From: Streptomyces malaysiensis subsp. samsunensis
GTDB lineage: Bacteria; Actinomycetota; Actinomycetes; Streptomycetales; Streptomycetaceae
DNA: 64,000 bases
NCBI RefSeq assembly: GCF_024519315.1
Contig: NZ_JANIIC010000056.1
Coordinates: 1 to 64,000, forward strand
Direction of reading: 5' to 3'
Every line of letters starts with the position of its first letter. Position 1 is the first letter of the stretch. Under the pieces are notes generated by a model that saw only the letters and a list, made by a program, of their open reading frames with translations, ran no database searches and had not been told where the DNA came from. This document shows positions 27,248-34,905 of the stretch, in pieces. Made by a program: the position numbers and the translations under genes.

Positions 27248-27373
27248 GCCGATGAACCGTAAACATTGACGCATGCGTCAACGTCAACCCCGGCGGCCCT
27301 CAGGTCGCTCACCGGGTCGTACGGCCGCATATCCTGGGCTGGCACATCCACACCACCCCCTCCGGAGCGACCC

Positions 27374-27556
27374 TTGTACTTCACCGATCGCGGTATCGAG
27401 GAACTGGAGCAGCGGCGCGGCGACGAGGAGTTCACCTTCGAGTGGCTCGCCCAGCAACTGCGGACGTTCGTCGACCTGAACCCGGACTTCGAGGTCCCGG
27501 TGGAGCGGCTGGCGACCTGGCTGGCCCGGCTCGACGAGGAAGACGACGACATCTGA
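27374..27556 (+). CDS. Small DUF6104-type protein
   Basis: A 60-residue acidic protein beginning LYFTDRGIEELEQRRGDEE and ending LATWLARLDEEDDDI. I recognise it as a conserved Streptomyces protein (DUF6104), function unknown. The TTG start at 27374 gives the conserved (M)YFTDRGIEEL N-terminus, with CCGGAG about 8 bases upstream. An upstream in-frame extension is Pro/Ser-rich and looks non-coding. Confidence 0.82.
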   Translation: MYFTDRGIEELEQRRGDEEFTFEWLAQQLRTFVDLNPDFEVPVERLATWLARLDEEDDDI

Positions 27557-27634
27557 CGGCTGAGGGCGTCCCCGGCCGAGGGCGCGAGTCCCGGGGCGGG
27601 GACGTCCGGGCGCCGCGGCCCCGGTGGCCGCCCC

Positions 27635-28450
27635 TCAGGCCACCACCGGACCGCGCCCCGGCGCCCCCGCCTCGTGGTCCAGCCGGGGGTCGGACACCAG
27701 CACCGCCTGCTGGAGCCGCTGGAGCTTCGCCGAGGGCTCGAGACCCAGCTCCTCCGTCATCGCCGTCCGCAGCCGCTGATAGACCGTCAGGGCACGGGTG
27801 CGCTGGCCGGAGCGGTGGAGGGCGAGCATGTACTGCCCGTGCAGGCCCTCGTGGAAGCGGTGCTCCACGACCAGCGAGGCGAGGTCGCTGAGCACCTCCA
27901 GATGGCTGCCGAGCCGCAGCCGGGTCTCGATACCGCGCTCGGTGACCGTGAGCCGCGACTGCTCGAGCCGGGCGACCTCCGCCTGGAGCGGCCGGCCGTG
28001 CGGGGTGACGTCGACCAGGGCCGGGCCCTGCCAGAGGGCCAGCGCCCGCCGGAAGGAGGTGTCGGCCGTCCGCTCGTCGCCGACCTCCAGCGCGCATTCG
28101 CCCTCGGCGACGAGGTCGCGGTACTCGTGGACGTCGAGCTCACCGGGCTCCACCACCATGGCGTAGCCCCCGGGCCGGGTCTGGAGCACATCCCGGGTGA
28201 CGGTGGCCGAGGGGATCCCCAGCATCTCGGCGAGCAGCTTGCGCAGATGCAGGATGTACGTCTGGAGCGTGGTCAGCCCGGTGCGCGGCGGCTGATCGCC
28301 CCAGAGCTCGGCCATCAGCGACTGCACCGGCACCATCCGGCCGGCGTTGAGCAGCAGCAGCGACAGGACCTTGCGCGGCTTCATCGCGCTGGGCACCCCG
28401 GAGCGGGCGCCGAGGCCGAGTGTCAGCGGTCCGAGCACGCTCACCCGCAT
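27635..28450 (-). CDS. SARP-family transcriptional activator
   Basis: A 271-residue Streptomyces antibiotic regulatory protein: an OmpR-like winged helix (MRVSVLGPLTLG, KVLSLLLLNAGRMVPV) and a bacterial transcriptional activator domain (GELDVHEYRDLVAEGECAL through GLEPSAKLQRLQQAVL). SARPs usually activate secondary-metabolite genes by binding direct heptamer repeats. The ATG at 28450 has AGAGAGG 8 bases upstream. It starts 22 bases after the TetR gene, so the two are likely cotranscribed. The terphenyl-type operon 2 kb away is a plausible but unproven target. Confidence 0.9.
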   Translation of the reverse strand: MRVSVLGPLTLGLGARSGVPSAMKPRKVLSLLLLNAGRMVPVQSLMAELWGDQPPRTGLTTLQTYILHLRKLLAEMLGIPSATVTRDVLQTRPGGYAMVVEPGELDVHEYRDLVAEGECALEVGDERTADTSFRRALALWQGPALVDVTPHGRPLQAEVARLEQSRLTVTERGIETRLRLGSHLEVLSDLASLVVEHRFHEGLHGQYMLALHRSGQRTRALTVYQRLRTAMTEELGLEPSAKLQRLQQAVLVSDPRLDHEAGAPGRGPVVA

Positions 28451-28472
28451 GGGTGGCACCTCTCTTCGGGCT

Positions 28473-29156
28473 TCATGGGCGGTACGCGCGGACGAGCAGG
28501 TCGGCGGCGCTCTCGTAGATGGCGGCGGCCTCGTCGTCGGCGAGCGGGCGGGTACCGTACATCGACTGGTAGAGGCCCTGCTGGACGACCAGGGCCACGA
28601 ACTGGTGGGCGGCGGCGGCCGGATCCGGCACGCTCAGCTCGCCGCGGCTGCTGCGCCGGCCGAGCATCTCGGCGAGATACTTCACCAGCTGCTGGGGCTC
28701 GCCCTCCGCGCACGCGGGGCGCAGCGACGGGTGGCGGGCGACCTCGGCGATGACCAGGCGGCGCAGTGCGGAGGCCCGTTCGTCGAGGAGCACGGCGAGC
28801 ACCCGGTGGCCGAAGGCGATCAGCGCGGCGCGGGCGTCGCCGCCGTCGTACGCCTCGGCGTTCGCGGCGCCGTCCGGGCCGAGGACGTACGGGGAACCGG
28901 CGGCGAAACCGGCCGCCACCCGCTCCCGCTCCTCCTCGACGGCGGCGATGAACAACCGTTCCTTGTCGCCGAAGTGGTTGTAGACGGTCTGCTTGGACAC
29001 ACGGGCCTCGTCCGCGATGACATCCACACTGGCCCGGTTGTATCCCTCGCGCAGGAAGACGGCCACGGCCGCCTCCAAGATCGCCTGCCGCTTGGCGGGT
29101 TGGGGGCCCGCGGGTCGTCCCGCGGCGCTGCGCCGGGGACCGCTGTCCGTCCGCAA
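28473..29156 (-). CDS. TetR-family transcriptional regulator
   Basis: A 227-residue TetR protein. The N-terminal HTH is RQAILEAAVAVFLREGYNRA and VDVIADEARVSKQTVYNHF; the C-terminal half is the ligand domain (TetR_C type, ELSVPDPAAAAHQFVALV). The TTG start at 29156 has GAGGAGG 8 bases upstream, a strong match with no closer ATG. It is divergent from the nitroreductase-fold gene and upstream of the SARP. The inverted repeat at 29229-29249 is a candidate operator. Confidence 0.9.
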   Translation of the reverse strand: MRTDSGPRRSAAGRPAGPQPAKRQAILEAAVAVFLREGYNRASVDVIADEARVSKQTVYNHFGDKERLFIAAVEEERERVAAGFAAGSPYVLGPDGAANAEAYDGGDARAALIAFGHRVLAVLLDERASALRRLVIAEVARHPSLRPACAEGEPQQLVKYLAEMLGRRSSRGELSVPDPAAAAHQFVALVVQQGLYQSMYGTRPLADDEAAAIYESAADLLVRAYRP

Positions 29157-29228
29157 CGGCCCAACCTCCTCGCTCCGAGCCGGTCTTGCCCTCGATGGAC
29201 TTGTGAGTCTAGCCTTCGTTTACCGCAG

Positions 29229-29249
29229 TGGACTAGCCCGTCCAGTCCA
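29229..29249. promoter_or_regulatory. Candidate TetR operator
   Basis: TGGACT-N9-AGTCCA, with a nested GGAC-N6-GTCC, lies in the divergent region between the TetR gene and the reductase gene. The position suits control of both. There is no direct evidence for binding. Confidence 0.5.
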
Positions 29250-29274
29250 TTTAATTCATCAGCGGATCATGCCT

Positions 29275-29318
29275 GTTTCACCGTTTTCACCCTTTTCGTC
29301 GTTTTCATCGTTTTCATC
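29275..29318 (+). repeat. Five 8-9-bp direct repeats before the reductase gene
   Basis: GTTTCACC, GTTTTCACC, CTTTTCGTC, GTTTTCATC, GTTTTCATC follow each other exactly. The array is T/C-rich and ends about 18 bases before the ribosome site of the reductase gene, so it would be in its promoter or leader. Confidence 0.8.
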
Positions 29319-29348
29319 GGTCCATCACCGCTTCACAAGGAGAGCTCG

Positions 29349-29969
29349 ATGAGCGCACCGGAGAACAGCGGGGCCCTGAGCCCTCTCACCCTGGCGCCGG
29401 AGGCGCAGCGGCAGCTGTTCCTGGAGGCCCGGACGGCCAACACCTTCACCGACGAGCCGGTCACGGAGGAACAGGTCCGCGCGATCCACGAGTTGGTCAA
29501 GTACGCGCCCACCTCGATGAACCAGCAGCCGCTGCGGGCGGTCCTGGTGCGCTCGGCGGAGGCGCGCGCCCGGCTGGTGGCGCATATGACGGGGCGGAAC
29601 CAGGAGAAGACCGCCAAGGCGCCGCTGGTGGCGGTGCTCGCCGCGGACCTGGACTTCCATGAGGAGCTGCCGCGGCTGGTGCCGTTCATGGAGAACCCGC
29701 AGGCGTTCTTCGCCGACCCCGACGTCCGGGAGGGGTCGGCGCGATTCAACACGGCGCTCCAGGTGGGCTACTTCATCCTGGGCGTGCGCGCCGCGGGGCT
29801 CGCCGCCGGGCCCATGATCGGCTTCGACCACGCGGCAGTCTCCAAGGAGTTCTTCGAGGACGGTCGGCACACGGCGGTCTGTGTGGTCAACATCGGCAAG
29901 CCGGGCCCCGACGCCTGGATGGGGCGGCTGCCGCGCCTGGAGTACGACGAGGTCTTCCGTACGGTCTGA
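29349..29969 (+). CDS. Nitroreductase-fold malonic semialdehyde reductase-like protein
   Basis: FMN-dependent oxidoreductase of 206 residues in the RutE/HadB branch of the nitroreductase fold. Motifs are RTANTFTDEPV, KYAPTSMNQQPLRAVLV, FNTALQVGYFILGVRAAGL, and GMIGFDHAAV-like (AGPMIGFDHAAVSKEFF). RutE converts malonic semialdehyde to 3-hydroxypropionate; the substrate here may differ. The ATG at 29349 has AAGGAGAG 5-6 bases upstream. It is divergent from the TetR gene, its likely regulator. Confidence 0.85.
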   Translation: MSAPENSGALSPLTLAPEAQRQLFLEARTANTFTDEPVTEEQVRAIHELVKYAPTSMNQQPLRAVLVRSAEARARLVAHMTGRNQEKTAKAPLVAVLAADLDFHEELPRLVPFMENPQAFFADPDVREGSARFNTALQVGYFILGVRAAGLAAGPMIGFDHAAVSKEFFEDGRHTAVCVVNIGKPGPDAWMGRLPRLEYDEVFRTV

Positions 29970-30030
29970 AAACCGGTCCGAGAACCCGTCCGAGAACCGG
30001 CCTGAGACCTCGGCCCGCGAAACGGTATCC

Positions 30031-30068
30031 GCCCGCTTCCCCGCGCCCGAAAGCGCGGGGAAACGGGC
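30031..30068. terminator. Strong bidirectional terminator
   Basis: TTCCCCGCGC (30037-30046) pairs perfectly with GCGCGGGGAA (30053-30062), and GCCCG/CGGGC extend the stem outside one mismatch. It lies between the convergent reductase and SnoaL-like genes. Confidence 0.8.
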
Positions 30069-30099
30069 GGGCCGGTACGGAGGCCCTCGCCCAGCTCTT

Positions 30100-30131
30100 G
30101 ATCAGCTCTCGATCAGCTCTCGATCAGCTCA
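30100..30131. repeat. Three 11-bp tandem repeats over a stop codon
   Basis: GATCAGCTCTC is repeated at 30100, 30111 and (first 10 bases) 30122. The third unit codes for the end of the SnoaL-like protein; the stop codon at 30113-30115 is in the second unit. A unit gain or loss would shift or extend the C-terminus. Confidence 0.8.
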
Positions 30132-30511
30132 TGGAACGCCACGGTGTCGAAGATGTCCTCCATCCTCGCCGCCTTGCCGTCGCGCATCGTCCACGAGTGG
30201 ACGAAGTCCAGGGTCACGGTCGTCCCGCGGCGCGAAGTCACCTCACGGGTGCCGAACACCACGATCCGGTCGCCCTGTTCGATGAACTCCTTCGGCTCGA
30301 GCCGCATCCCGCCCAGCACGGTGGGCACATGGGCCAGGAACTCCTTGATCCCCGCATGGCCCAGCTTGGTGCCGCCGAGCCCGTACTTGGCCATCCCCTC
30401 CGGATGCACCCACTCCACACCGGGGTGCATACCGGACAGGATCCCCTCGATGTCGCGGTCGCGGAAACCGGCGTAGGAGGCGCGGATGGCCTCGATGTTC
30501 GGTGATGCCAT
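30113..30511 (-). CDS. SnoaL-like protein, TerC/EchC-type of p-terphenyl operons
   Basis: A 132-residue NTF2/SnoaL-fold protein (IRASYAGFRDRDIEGILSGM, VEWVHPEGMAKYG, DFVHSWTMRDGKAARMEDIF). Gene content matches known p-terphenyl operons, where the SnoaL-like TerC acts as a dehydratase with the reductase TerB to convert polyporic acid to a terphenyl triol; that role is inferred for this copy. The ATG at 30511 has GAGGAG 11 bases upstream; an in-frame GTG 12 bases earlier would overlap that site. It is 36 bases after the reductase gene. Confidence 0.82.
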   Translation of the reverse strand: MASPNIEAIRASYAGFRDRDIEGILSGMHPGVEWVHPEGMAKYGLGGTKLGHAGIKEFLAHVPTVLGGMRLEPKEFIEQGDRIVVFGTREVTSRRGTTVTLDFVHSWTMRDGKAARMEDIFDTVAFHELIES

Positions 30512-30547
30512 GGTGTTCGCCACTCCTCGGACGGCGGTGTGCCGCGG

Positions 30548-31471
30548 CTAGGACGGAAGGTGCTCGGGGTGGAGCGCCTGGAGCGTGCGCCGTACGCCCT
30601 CGCGCCACGGCACCCGGCAGGGGCCGGTGATCTCGCGCCGCCTCGTGGGGTCGAAGTGATAGGTCTCGCGGGTCACCTCGCTGGGCACGAGCCGGGCCCG
30701 TACCCCGGTGAGCTCCTCCAGATGGCGCACGCAGTCGGTCATCCCGACCGCCTCGTCCCCGCCCCAGTTGACCAGCGTGGCCGGAGTCGAGGCGGCCTGC
30801 CACAGATGGGGGACATGGGCGATCAGATCGTCGGTGTGGAGGAGCGAGCACCAGTTCTGGCCCTCCATGGGCACCGGTATCGGCTCGCCCGCGAGCATCC
30901 GCTTGAAGTAGAGCATCGGCACCCCGCCGTAACCGCCGGGGCCGTAGGCGATGTTGAGCCGGGCGATGGTCGTCGGCAGATCCAGCACCTGGGCGAACGC
31001 CCGTACCGCGCCCTCCGCGGCGATCTTGCCCACCGGGTAGGCGGGCAGCCAGTCGGCCACTCCGTCGACGGGGTCGTCCTCGGAGTACGCGTGGTCGAGG
31101 GTCTGCCGCTTGTAGAGCGCCCCGGTGGAGACGAAGAGGAACGCCTCGGCGCTCCGGCAGTGGGTCATCAGACGGCCGGTGGCCACCGAGTTGACCTCGA
31201 TGGCCGCGTTGACGTCGCCGTCCTCGCCGCGGCGCACCGCCGAGTGGAAGACATGGGTGAAGTCGTCCGGCAGCCCCTCGTACGCCGCCGGGCCCTGGTC
31301 GTTCATGTCCCAGTGGAATGTGGTGATCCCCTGGTCGGTCAGCTCCTTCTCGACACCGGGGGTGCCGAACCGGCCCAGGCACCACACCTCGTTGCGCCCG
31401 GCGAGCGCCTCGGCCACCGGCCGGGCCACCTGCCCGGTGGCCCCGGTGACCAGGATCTTCTTGCCTTCCAC
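30548..31471 (-). CDS. NAD(P)-dependent epimerase/reductase, TerB/EchB-type
   Basis: Extended-SDR protein of 307 residues: KILVTGATGQVARPVAEAL, catalytic Ser in FVSTGALY, and YPVGK giving Tyr and Lys; LLHTDDLIAHVPHL lies in the substrate half. In terfestatin/echoside biosynthesis the equivalent enzyme reduces polyporic acid. Three starts are possible: GTG 31471 (AGGGAG 9 bases upstream, right at the Rossmann motif, chosen) and ATG 31498/31501 (AAGGA upstream). It is separated from the A-T-TE gene by 148 bases filled with tandem repeats, and followed closely by the SnoaL-like gene. Confidence 0.82.
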   Translation of the reverse strand: MEGKKILVTGATGQVARPVAEALAGRNEVWCLGRFGTPGVEKELTDQGITTFHWDMNDQGPAAYEGLPDDFTHVFHSAVRRGEDGDVNAAIEVNSVATGRLMTHCRSAEAFLFVSTGALYKRQTLDHAYSEDDPVDGVADWLPAYPVGKIAAEGAVRAFAQVLDLPTTIARLNIAYGPGGYGGVPMLYFKRMLAGEPIPVPMEGQNWCSLLHTDDLIAHVPHLWQAASTPATLVNWGGDEAVGMTDCVRHLEELTGVRARLVPSEVTRETYHFDPTRRREITGPCRVPWREGVRRTLQALHPEHLPS

Positions 31472-31502
31472 CCTGCTCTTCTCCCTTTGCCTGGCCATCA
31501 TG

Positions 31503-31625
31503 GGTCCTTGTGCCCGGCCCGCGCGGGGCCTGTGTACCTGGCCCTCGCGAGCCTGTGTCCGGCCCCGCTCGGGCCTGCGCTCCAGCCCTGCCGGGCCTGT
31601 GTCCGGCCCTCCGGGCGGCCTATGC
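31503..31625 (-). repeat. Six degenerate 22-24-bp tandem repeats
   Basis: On the plus strand, units of the form GGCCTGTGTCCGGCCCCNCNC begin near 31503, 31527, 31550, 31572, 31594 and 31617 (period 22-24). The last unit contains the stop codon of the A-T-TE gene (31620-31622). The array fills the gap to the reductase gene inside the operon. Confidence 0.8.
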
Positions 31626-34466
31626 CCGGCCCGTTGTCCGGGCGCGGTCGGCGTCGCCCAGCGCACGGTCGAGTTCCCTGCGCAGCACCGCCTGGAAGGC
31701 CGCGACATGGCGCGGGCCCATCAGGGTGTAGTGCTCACCGGGGACGTCCAGATACCGGTTGGGCTCGGTGGTGAACTCGTCCCACCTGCGCAACTCGTTC
31801 GCCAGCCAGTCCTCCTTGGTGCCGCGCAGCGGGATCGCGTAGAAGACCGTCATGGAACGGGTGGTGCCGCTGGGGTGGTAGTCGCGGCCCAGCGCGGTCA
31901 GGCCGTGGGCCAGCTCCGCCCAGGCGGTGAACTTGCCGAGGTCCAGGTCGAGTTCGTCCAGCCGGCCCCGCGGGGCGATCCGCAGCAGATGCGCGAGCTG
32001 CTCCTCGCGGGGCAGCGGGCGCAGCTCGGCGGGGAGGTCGAGCGACTGCTTCTTGTTGATCAGGTCGAGGAAGAAGGCGAGGTTGGTCGCGGTCTCGATG
32101 AAGTCGAGCTCGTCCATGCGGTACTTGATGTGCGGCGGGAGGTTGAAGCTGCCCGCGAAGTCGACCCGCTCGCCCTGGGCCTCGAGCGCCTTGGCGATCT
32201 CGAAGGCCACGGCGCCGCCGTAGGAGTATCCGGCGATGGCGTAGGGGCCGTGCGGCTGGCGGGCGCGGATGGCCTCCACATAGCACTCCACCATCTCCTC
32301 GAAGCTGGTGAAGGGCTTCTCGCCCTCGTTGAAGCCACGGGCGCGCAGTGCGTAGAACGGCCGGTCGCCGACGAAGTACTTGGCGAGGTTGACGAAGACC
32401 AGGACCTCGCCGACGCCGGGGTGGACACAGAACAGCGGGGTCTTCTCACCGCCGGTCTGGAGCGGTACGACCGGGTCGTACTCGGCGGCGTGGTGTGTGC
32501 CGCCGCCCGCGATCCGGGCGGCGAGCCGCCGTACCGACGGCGCCGTGAGCACCGTGATGACCGGCAGGTCCGCGACCCCGAGGAGCCGGTGGACCTGGCG
32601 CCGCAGCCGCAGGATGTCGAGCGAGGTGCCGCCGAGGTCGAAGAAGCCGGCGGTGGCGCTGATCCGCTCGGGGACGGTGTCGAACATCTCGGCGTAGATC
32701 TCCGCCAGGACCCGCTCGGTCTCGCCCTCGGGCGGGGTGTGGCGGCCGAGGCGGCGGGTGGTCAGCTCCGCGACCCGCTCGATGACATCGTCGTAGCCGC
32801 CGGACTCCAGGCGCTGGCGCATCCTGCGGCGCAGCGTCTTGCCGAGGCTGGTCTTGGGGAAGGCGTCCCTGGGCAGCGGCAGGATGAGGAAGGGTCTGAA
32901 GCCCCAGTGGATCACGACGGTCGAGCGCACCGCGGTGATCATGCGGTACAGCCCGGCCTCGTCGTCGTCCGCGGGCTCCGGGCTGACGGCGATGACCAGC
33001 TGCTCGGTGTCGCTGCCGGGGCGGCGGGTCGGGAACGCCGCGACATAGCCGCTCACGACGTCGTCCAGCTGCTCCAGGGCGGCCTCTATCTCATGGCTGA
33101 AGTAGTTGACGCCATTGACGATGACGCTGTCCTTGCTGCGCCCGACGAGGGTCAGCCGGCCCTCGTCGATCCGGCCCAGGTCGCCGCTGCGGAACCAGCC
33201 GTCGGGGGTGAAGGCTTCCTCGGTGGCCTCCGCGTTGTTGTAGTAGCCGGTGGTGATCATCGGCCCGCTGAGCTGGAGCTCGCCGATCTCGCCCTCGGGC
33301 AGCGCCCGGTGGTCGTCATCGGCGACCCGGATCCGCAGCCCCTCGACGGGGGTGCCGAGGTTGGCGAACTCCTCGCCCACGTCGGTGACCGGGAACGCGC
33401 GGTTGTAGATGCTGCCCGCGCAGGTCTCGGTCATCCCGAAGGCGGGCCAGAGCGCGCCCTCCCGCAGACCGTACGGAGCGTAATGGGCGAGGAATGCCTC
33501 GCCGGTCGCCACGACATTCGCCTCTCCGCCGCTGACGATATGGCGCAGCGCGCTGAGATCGAGCCCTTCGCCGCCCGCCGATATCTCCTCCGCGATCTCC
33601 TGCACGGAGGAATTCAGCGGGCCGAGGAGGAAGTTCGGCGTAAAGGTCATCGTGACCTTGTGACGGGAAATGATACGGAGGAACCGCAGCGGCTCCTCGA
33701 GAATGACCGAGGCTTCCGCATGCAATTGTTCGGCGCCCACGTACAGCGGCAGCATATGCGCTTCCAAAAGCGCGGCCACATGGTCGTAGGAAATCCAATT
33801 GAAGGTGGTGTCGGCGGCGGTGAGCCGCTGTTTCCCCGCCTTTCCTGCCATGGACGCCAGGATATTTCCATGGGTGAGCATGACCGCCTTGGAATTCCCG
33901 GTGGAGCCGGAGGTCAGCACCAGCAGGGCGAGGTCCTCCGGGGCCGCGGAGTGCACGGCGGGTTCTCGGTCGCGCTCGGCGCCGGAGGGGCCCCCGGCCT
34001 CCCGCAGCTCCTCCACGGCGGCCACCGCGAGCCCGGGAACCTCCGGCAGCTCGGCCCGCATCGTCTCGGTGGTGACCAGCAGGGGGCCGTCCAACAGCCC
34101 GTTGACATGGGCGAGTTGGGTCGCCCAGCGGGCCGGGTCGCCGGTGATCGGCACCATCGGGCAGGGCACGAAGCCGCCCAGCAGACAGGCCCAGAGGACC
34201 GTCAGGAATTCCGGCTGGCGGTCCAGCAGCAGGGCCACCTTGTCCCGCGGCCGCAATCCGCGGTCCCGGAGTGCGGAGAGAAGCCCGAGGGCCGATTCCA
34301 GAAGTTCCGGATAGGACTGCCGCACGGATTCACTCGCCGTGGGCCCGGTCAGATAGCGCACCCCGGAATGGGCGTGGTCACGGGCGGCCCGCAAGAGCAA
34401 CCGGGCAACCGAGGGCGGCTCCGCGCCTTCTTCTGGTACCGAGGTTTTCCAGGGTTGTGACGTCAT
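31620..34466 (-). CDS. A-T-TE NRPS-like enzyme (polyporic acid/aryl-quinone synthetase type, EchA/TerA-like)
   Basis: Tridomain enzyme of 948 residues with no condensation domain. The adenylation domain has LVLTSGSTGNSKAVMLTHGN (~180-200), GMTE (~342), GWFRSGDLGRI and Lys in PKTSLGKTLRRR (~534). The carrier protein has FFDLGGTSLDIL with the phosphopantetheine Ser (~612). The thioesterase has GYSYGGA (~745) and a late His in GEHYTLMG. Such enzymes dimerise two aryl-pyruvates; with the two following genes the content equals known p-terphenyl operons, so phenylpyruvate to polyporic acid is the best guess. The ATG at 34466 is chosen; GTG 34475 is possible. Confidence 0.88.
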   Translation of the reverse strand: MTSQPWKTSVPEEGAEPPSVARLLLRAARDHAHSGVRYLTGPTASESVRQSYPELLESALGLLSALRDRGLRPRDKVALLLDRQPEFLTVLWACLLGGFVPCPMVPITGDPARWATQLAHVNGLLDGPLLVTTETMRAELPEVPGLAVAAVEELREAGGPSGAERDREPAVHSAAPEDLALLVLTSGSTGNSKAVMLTHGNILASMAGKAGKQRLTAADTTFNWISYDHVAALLEAHMLPLYVGAEQLHAEASVILEEPLRFLRIISRHKVTMTFTPNFLLGPLNSSVQEIAEEISAGGEGLDLSALRHIVSGGEANVVATGEAFLAHYAPYGLREGALWPAFGMTETCAGSIYNRAFPVTDVGEEFANLGTPVEGLRIRVADDDHRALPEGEIGELQLSGPMITTGYYNNAEATEEAFTPDGWFRSGDLGRIDEGRLTLVGRSKDSVIVNGVNYFSHEIEAALEQLDDVVSGYVAAFPTRRPGSDTEQLVIAVSPEPADDDEAGLYRMITAVRSTVVIHWGFRPFLILPLPRDAFPKTSLGKTLRRRMRQRLESGGYDDVIERVAELTTRRLGRHTPPEGETERVLAEIYAEMFDTVPERISATAGFFDLGGTSLDILRLRRQVHRLLGVADLPVITVLTAPSVRRLAARIAGGGTHHAAEYDPVVPLQTGGEKTPLFCVHPGVGEVLVFVNLAKYFVGDRPFYALRARGFNEGEKPFTSFEEMVECYVEAIRARQPHGPYAIAGYSYGGAVAFEIAKALEAQGERVDFAGSFNLPPHIKYRMDELDFIETATNLAFFLDLINKKQSLDLPAELRPLPREEQLAHLLRIAPRGRLDELDLDLGKFTAWAELAHGLTALGRDYHPSGTTRSMTVFYAIPLRGTKEDWLANELRRWDEFTTEPNRYLDVPGEHYTLMGPRHVAAFQAVLRRELDRALGDADRARTTGRA

Positions 34467-34905
34467 TCCCCCCACGGCCCCTCCCGATTCTGAGGCCACG
34501 AAGGTAACAGCCTCAAACATATGTCTCCATGACGCTCTACCAGGGCTCTAGCGAAGCTCTAGCGGAAATTCCCACGGTGGATCACTTTCTTGAAGAAGGG
34601 CGATTCAACCCGCCGGGAAACGATGACTGTGCCATGCATCTGTCGCCGCGTCCGCCACCCGCTCGCGTGATTGTGCGCAGGTGCGCGGGGGTGTGGAAGC
34701 GGATCCATCACCGACCGCGGCTCCGGGATCCCGGCCCCCGGCACCCGCTCAGGGTCCGGACCGGGCTTGACTCCGCGCTGCCGCGATATATCGTGTTGAG
34801 CAGGAGACACGATATGTTGCGTCCAGATGGCGGACGCACGTCCGGTCAAGGGCGGCGCGCGCACATCCAGCCAGGGGCGCGCCGTCCAGCCAGGGGAGGC
34901 CAGGG
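34467..34905. other. Gene-free region between A-T-TE gene and toastrack gene
   Basis: About 440 bases with no convincing gene. It should hold the promoter of the terphenyl-type operon (minus) and that of the toastrack/PadR operon (plus). The only clear element is the ATATCGTG inverted repeat described separately; the first ~150 bases beyond the A-T-TE start are AT-richer than average. Confidence 0.5.
34784..34815. promoter_or_regulatory. Candidate PadR operator
   Basis: ATATCGTG (34788-34795) and CACGATAT (34808-34815) form a perfect 8-bp inverted repeat, and CGATATATCG (34784-34793) is itself a palindrome. It is 90 bases upstream of the toastrack/padR operon, the natural place for PadR autorepression. 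Confidence 0.65.

Noticed and set aside
31125..34460. A 1111-codon plus-strand frame opposite the A-T-TE gene
   Set aside because: Shadow of the NRPS-like gene in high-GC DNA; no domain, no ribosome site.
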